Below are positions 16,875-19,731 of a DNA stretch of 19,731 nt, piece after piece. The stretch spans positions 1-19,731 of the forward strand of contig JAITET010000021.1 in the NCBI GenBank assembly GCA_031281895.1, written 5' to 3'. Each line of letters begins with the position of its first letter. The first letter of the stretch is position 1. A program made the translations under genes and the position numbers. This DNA is from Puniceicoccales bacterium. GTDB lineage: Bacteria > Verrucomicrobiota > Verrucomicrobiia > Opitutales > JAIRKQ01. The notes beneath the pieces are model-generated. The model worked only from the letters and a program-made list of their open reading frames with translations. It did not search any database and was not told the DNA's origin.

Positions 16875-17783
16875 ATGAAAAATATAAAAACTTGGTTGCT
16901 CGTCGACGGGCATAACATGGCATTTCGATGTTTCTACGGTGTTCCACAAATGACGACCACCTATGGGCTACACGTCAATGCGATTTATGGATGGGTTCGG
17001 TCTCTGTGGAAGTTGGAAGACATGGTCCTGCCGGATGCCGTCTGTGTTTTTTTTGATTCGGGAGGTTCGACCGCTCGGAAGAATATTTTATCCACGTATA
17101 AGGCTAATCGAAAAGTCATGCCCGAAGAGCTCAAACAGCAGCTGGAATATATGAATTTATTGTCCGTGGCCCATGGATATTATATAACCGCGAAGGAAGG
17201 CGTTGAAGCGGATGACCTATTGGCCAGTTTTTCTAAAAAATTGGACGAATGTGGGGAAACGTCGTACATCGCCAGCGGAGACAAAGATTTTGCCCAGTGC
17301 GTCGGGGAACATACCTTTCAGATGTTACCTCCAACCGCACAATCTAAGGGTGCTTGGCGGATTCTAGACCGGAATGGGATCAAAGAGAACTTTGGTGTTT
17401 TCCCGGAACAGATTGTCGACTATTTATCCCTGTTGGGCGATGCTTCCGATAATATTTTAGGAGTCGAGGGGATAGGGGCCAAAAGGGCGGAGAAGTTTTT
17501 AAACCAATTTGGCAACATTGAAAATCTGTTGCAAAATCTTGATAAAATTTCCTCCGAAAAAATTAGAAAAAATCTATCAAATTCCATGGAACTCATAGAG
17601 CGTAACCGCGAATTGATCACATTGCGAAAAACAATGGAATTCCATATCCCCGCGACAACAATCAGCAGAAGTCCAGAGGATATTTTTAATTTGCTTCAAA
17701 ATTTGCAACTGAACTCGCTTTTAGGGTTGGCCCGTAGAAGGTATAAAACTTCCGAACAGGCGGAACTGTTTGACACATTGTAG
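16875..17783 (+). CDS. Stand-alone 5'-3' exonuclease (Pol I N-terminal / FEN family)
   Basis: The 302 residues match the 5'-nuclease domain that begins DNA polymerase I. Metal and DNA contacts are visible: LLVDGHN (Asp11), VCVFFDSGG (Asp61), ARKNILSTYKANR (67-79), EADDLL (111-116), SGDKDFAQ (134-141) and LLGDASDNILGVEGIGAKRAEKFL (Asp189 and Asp192, then the helix-hairpin-helix). The protein ends right after this domain with no polymerase fused, so it should remove RNA primers or 5' flaps on its own, like ExoIX/Xni or T5 exonuclease. All acidic ligands look intact, unlike the reduced Xni set. Whether a nuclease-less PolA exists elsewhere cannot be seen here. It is the last gene of the forward run starting with the kinase. 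Confidence 0.93.
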   Translation: MKNIKTWLLVDGHNMAFRCFYGVPQMTTTYGLHVNAIYGWVRSLWKLEDMVLPDAVCVFFDSGGSTARKNILSTYKANRKVMPEELKQQLEYMNLLSVAHGYYITAKEGVEADDLLASFSKKLDECGETSYIASGDKDFAQCVGEHTFQMLPPTAQSKGAWRILDRNGIKENFGVFPEQIVDYLSLLGDASDNILGVEGIGAKRAEKFLNQFGNIENLLQNLDKISSEKIRKNLSNSMELIERNRELITLRKTMEFHIPATTISRSPEDIFNLLQNLQLNSLLGLARRRYKTSEQAELFDTL

Positions 17784-17865
17784 GAGAACATTTGTATAAA
17801 CTTTGTAATAATAAAACAAACGTTTGACTTTTCGAAAATATCAAATAAAGTGACTTCTCACTCTT

Positions 17866-17904
17866 AAAAAGTAAAAAGGTGGGCGAGAAATTTATCTCGC
17901 CCAC
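17866..17904 (-). terminator. Rho-independent terminator on the reverse strand
   Basis: A perfect 10-bp stem (17879-17888 with 17895-17904, GTGGGCGAGA/TCTCGCCCAC) closes a 6-nt loop. Read on the reverse strand it is followed by CTTTTTACTTTTT, a good U-tract. It would end transcripts coming from ruvX or from a small RNA between 17905 and 18065. In the forward direction, after the exonuclease gene, the hairpin lacks a U-tract. Confidence 0.6.
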
Positions 17905-17930
17905 GTAATTCTTATCAAACTAAATCTAAC

Positions 17931-17951
17931 GGTAAGAGATTTACTCTTACC
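17931..17951. repeat. Second strong hairpin between the exonuclease and ruvX
   Basis: GGTAAGAG (17931-17938), a 5-nt ATTTA loop and CTCTTACC (17944-17951) form a perfect 8-bp stem, 26 bp from the terminator hairpin. Both carry a GAGA-ATTTA-like core, which may mean related elements. No U-tract follows on either strand. Confidence 0.5.
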
Positions 17952-18019
17952 CAAATTAAGACTAAGGAAATTGAGATTTGTTCAAAAAAATAAAAGATTT
18001 TTAAAATTCGGTTCAAATC

Positions 18020-18058
18020 CATGAATATGGGATGAATTTTCCCATAAAAATTTTCATG
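18020..18058. repeat. Nested inverted repeats downstream of ruvX
   Basis: An inner ATGGG (18027-18031)/CCCAT (18041-18045) pair sits within an outer CATGAA (18020-18025)/TTCATG (18053-18058). An alternative fold pairs CCCAT (18041-18045) with ATGGG (18056-18060). It ends 6 bp from the ruvX stop codon. No good U-tract follows, so its role is unclear. Confidence 0.35.
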
Positions 18059-18065
18059 GGATCTG

Positions 18066-18551
18066 TCATTGTCCATTATTTTTTAATTCTAGCTCCCATA
18101 AAAAATCCTCTAGGATGATCATTGCGGCCTGCGAATCAATGATTCCCCGATTTCGCCGTTTTCGGGTTTTAGAAGCCGATTGTTTCGCATAGAATAACTT
18201 TTGTTCGTTGGTCGCCTGTTCGCTCGTTAATCGTTCGTCGACGAGATTGATTTTAATGTTACTCGGCAGCCTATTGGACAAAATTCCTATGAACCTATCC
18301 ACTTGCTTTGTTTTGTCTCCCCGAGTTCCGTCCATATTTAGCGGATAGCCGATGGCGATTCCATCGATATTGTTTTCCTTTACCATCGTACAAATTTTTT
18401 CCACCCTTTCGTCATCACATTCTGTGACTATGGCCTTCATGGGAAGTACAAGTTTGACATCCCCATGGTAGATGCTAATTCCAACCCGCTTAGAGCCATA
18501 ATCTATGCCGAGATAATTCACATCCAGGATGTCAAAAATTTTTTTGGACAT
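18066..18551 (-). CDS. ruvX: Putative pre-16S rRNA nuclease / Holliday junction resolvase RuvX (YqgF)
   Basis: YqgF-family RNase H-fold nuclease, thought to mature the 5' end of 16S rRNA in E. coli and first proposed as a Holliday junction resolvase. Motifs (numbered from ATG 18551): YLGIDYGSKRVGIS (Asp17), AIGYPLNMDGTRG (67-77), VDERLTSEQA (Asp105, Glu106) and IDSQAAMIILEDFL (Asp139). The frame opens at TTG 18608. I prefer the ATG at 18551 because the extra 19 residues have no counterpart in the family; the 161-residue product is still slightly longer than the usual ~140. Neither start has a clear ribosome-binding site. Confidence 0.9.
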   Translation of the reverse strand: MSKKIFDILDVNYLGIDYGSKRVGISIYHGDVKLVLPMKAIVTECDDERVEKICTMVKENNIDGIAIGYPLNMDGTRGDKTKQVDRFIGILSNRLPSNIKINLVDERLTSEQATNEQKLFYAKQSASKTRKRRNRGIIDSQAAMIILEDFLWELELKNNGQ

Positions 18552-18694
18552 GTCAATCGCCGTATTATTGCCACCATGCTGATTGGGTCGTTTTCGGATT
18601 ATTTCCAAAAATTTATGGGCGAAATTTGTCCATAAAATTTGTTGAATTTATGAATTTTTTGATTAGCAATTAAAAACATAGTTCTTTGCAATTT

Positions 18695-19072
18695 GGGGGT
18701 GCCATGGATTCGATTGTGTGTTATAGGTTAACATTGCATGTCGGAGTTGACGGTGGGCTTCGTTACCAAACCGTTACAATACTAAATGGCAACAATGTCA
18801 TAAATGTTGACTTCAGCAATGGAGTCAACAGAGCTGCAGCTTAGCCGCAGCGCATCATTTCGCCCGATGCTCGATGAGGCGGGAATGATGTCGATCTATC
18901 GAGCGTCTCCATGGAATTTCGCGGTGTTCCGCGGGGATAATTTGCACTGCGATGGTCATAATATGATGTGCCGATGCATGATATTAGGATGATATTTAAT
19001 CATTGGACAAACATGTAGGCGTGTTTTCCGAAGATACACAAGACGCGGGTTCAATTCCCGCCACCTCCACCA
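18695..19072 (+). ncRNA. ssrA: tmRNA (ssrA), complete
   Basis: tmRNA rescues stalled ribosomes by acting first as an alanyl-tRNA and then as a short message. The tRNA-like ends are clear. The 5' GGGGGUG (18695-18701) pairs with CACCUCC (19062-19068) in a 7-bp acceptor stem, followed by A and an encoded CCA (19070-19072). A perfect T arm GCGGG-TTCAATT-CCCGC lies at 19045-19061. GGATTCGATTG near the 5' end is the conserved tmRNA start block. A stem of ACGGT with ACCGT (around 18750-18771) fits pseudoknot 1. The molecule is one piece of 378 nt, not permuted. The tag ORF is inside. Confidence 0.95.
18788..18844 (+). other. tmRNA tag-peptide reading frame
   Basis: Read in the frame that ends in the stop-containing hairpin (GCTGC-AGCTTA-GCCGCAGC), the tag is GNNVINVDFSNGVNRAAA then TAG. 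It is 18 residues and begins at GGC, a glycine resume codon; many tags are about 10 residues and start with Ala. The small C-terminal Ala-Ala-Ala suits recognition by ClpXP-type proteases. The resume codon is inferred by alignment to the general tmRNA layout; Asn-first is possible. Confidence 0.7.
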
Positions 19073-19086
19073 GTAATAGCCATACG

Positions 19087-19122
19087 TTCCGTTGGCGGAA
19101 ATGTAAATATTTATATATTTTT
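19087..19122 (+). terminator. Possible terminator of ssrA
   Basis: TTCCG-TTGG-CGGAA (19087-19100) is a short hairpin, 14 nt beyond the tmRNA 3' end, followed by an AT-rich run containing TTTATATATTTTT. The stem is short, so this is tentative. Confidence 0.35.
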
Positions 19123-19123
19123 G

Positions 19124-19151
19124 TTGACACAAAATCGACGGGGAGTAAACT
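19124..19151 (+). promoter_or_regulatory. Sigma70-type promoter for the ORF at 19246
   Basis: A perfect TTGACA (19124-19129) is followed after 16 nt by TAAACT (19146-19151). The start codon lies about 95 bp downstream, leaving a leader of roughly 85 nt that includes a run of eight T residues. Confidence 0.5.
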
Positions 19152-19245
19152 AATCACCGTTAAGGTACGGTAAGAGATAGGTGGAATGGATAGTGAAAAT
19201 TTCCCTTTTTTTTCTTTATCGTTAAAAATTTGCAGAGGAGAACAG

Positions 19246-19731
19246 ATGGTTAGTGTAAAAGCAAGAACACGGCGCAAGTTTATGAATAGCCTGCCGATAG
19301 GGGCTAAACTGGACTATAAGGAAGACGTCGATAGGTTACATGCAAGTGTCATGGCAAAAGTAGCCGTTTCACAGAAAAAAGCGGAGGAAGCTTTGGCTCA
19401 GGGTACAAAGTTGGCGAAGCAGATACGGGATGTTTTAGCTAAGCAGGAGAAGATTTTGGCTGCATTGGAAAGCAAGCCGGGGGAAGGAAATCCCGTCGTT
19501 GAACGTTTAAAGGATAAGCTGTCAGGAATTGATGATTTGGCAAAGCTGGCCCGGCAGCATGAAATGAGGATTTGTGATAGTCTCGGGCTGACTCCAGAAG
19601 GTGGTTGGGAGCAGGCACTTGCCCGCCTTGAAAAATCAGCAAAAGGAGGAAGGACGATGGGAGAGCTTTCAAATATTCTGCTCCGTAAGGATAAACTCGA
19701 AGGGCCATCGGACACGGACCACATACAATCA
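19246..19731 (+). CDS. Coiled-coil protein of unknown function (3' partial)
   Basis: An open frame runs from ATG 19246 to the window end (162 codons) with no stop. GAGGAG (19235-19240), 5 nt before the ATG, is the clearest ribosome-binding site in this part of the window. The product starts basic (MVSVKARTRRKF) and continues with Ala/Lys/Glu/Leu-rich helices (residues ~25-75 and ~85-140) typical of a coiled coil or helical bundle, with no signal peptide, no membrane segment and no motif I recognise. It shares this character, but no obvious sequence identity, with the large coiled-coil protein at 697. It sits directly downstream of ssrA, a common insertion site for genomic islands, so it may belong to acquired DNA. 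Two reverse-strand ORFs here are shadows. Confidence 0.7.
   Translation, partial: MVSVKARTRRKFMNSLPIGAKLDYKEDVDRLHASVMAKVAVSQKKAEEALAQGTKLAKQIRDVLAKQEKILAALESKPGEGNPVVERLKDKLSGIDDLAKLARQHEMRICDSLGLTPEGGWEQALARLEKSAKGGRTMGELSNILLRKDKLEGPSDTDHIQS

Noticed and set aside
18804..18992. 62-codon ORF inside the ssrA region
   Set aside because: It lies wholly within the tmRNA and is in a different frame from the tag.
1..19731. CRISPR array, tRNA or rRNA genes, complete phage or toxin-antitoxin system
   Set aside because: No regularly spaced direct repeats, no tRNA cloverleaf other than the tmRNA ends, and no recognisable toxin, antitoxin or phage genes were seen.

Overview
The window looks like chromosome from a Gram-negative bacterium of modest GC content (estimated by eye near 40%). 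The support is kdsA (LPS core Kdo), a YidC with a large periplasmic domain, and an OmpA/Pal-type lipoprotein. A lineage in the PVC group, such as a host-associated or reduced-genome verrucomicrobium, is my guess from overall gene style. Nothing in the window proves it.

Layout. Positions 1-3369 are accessory in character. They hold the 3' end of an IS5-type insertion sequence, a reverse-strand gene that this element appears to have cut, a 790-residue coiled-coil protein of unknown function, and about 300 bp with no confident gene. Positions 3370-18551 are mainly housekeeping: yidC-yebC (+); prmC and pssA (-, overlapping); an OmpA/Pal-like lipoprotein (-); an AddA/RecB-type helicase without a nuclease domain (+); an RtcB RNA ligase (+); kdsA and a phosphohexomutase (-); a soluble PAS histidine kinase, an exported Cys-rich protein of unknown function and a stand-alone 5'-3' exonuclease (+); then ruvX (-). 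An intergenic stretch rich in inverted repeats separates the exonuclease from ruvX. Positions 18695-19072 are a complete tmRNA gene (ssrA), followed by a promoter and the start of another coiled-coil ORF that leaves the window.

How they fit together. YidC, PssA, the lipoprotein, KdsA and possibly the phosphohexomutase serve envelope building. PrmC (release factor methylation) and tmRNA (ribosome rescue) serve translation quality. RtcB repairs or ligates RNA. RuvX, the flap-type exonuclease and the UvrD-family helicase act on nucleic acids. The helicase without a nuclease domain, and an exonuclease separate from a polymerase, may mean repair proteins here are split or reduced.

I see no complete new defence or mobile system. 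The items most worth a second look are the IS-truncated gene next to the large coiled-coil gene, the long and unusual tmRNA tag (18 residues, glycine resume codon) with an unknown ORF directly behind ssrA, the Cys-rich exported protein beside the kinase, and the hairpin cluster at 17.87-18.06 kb.
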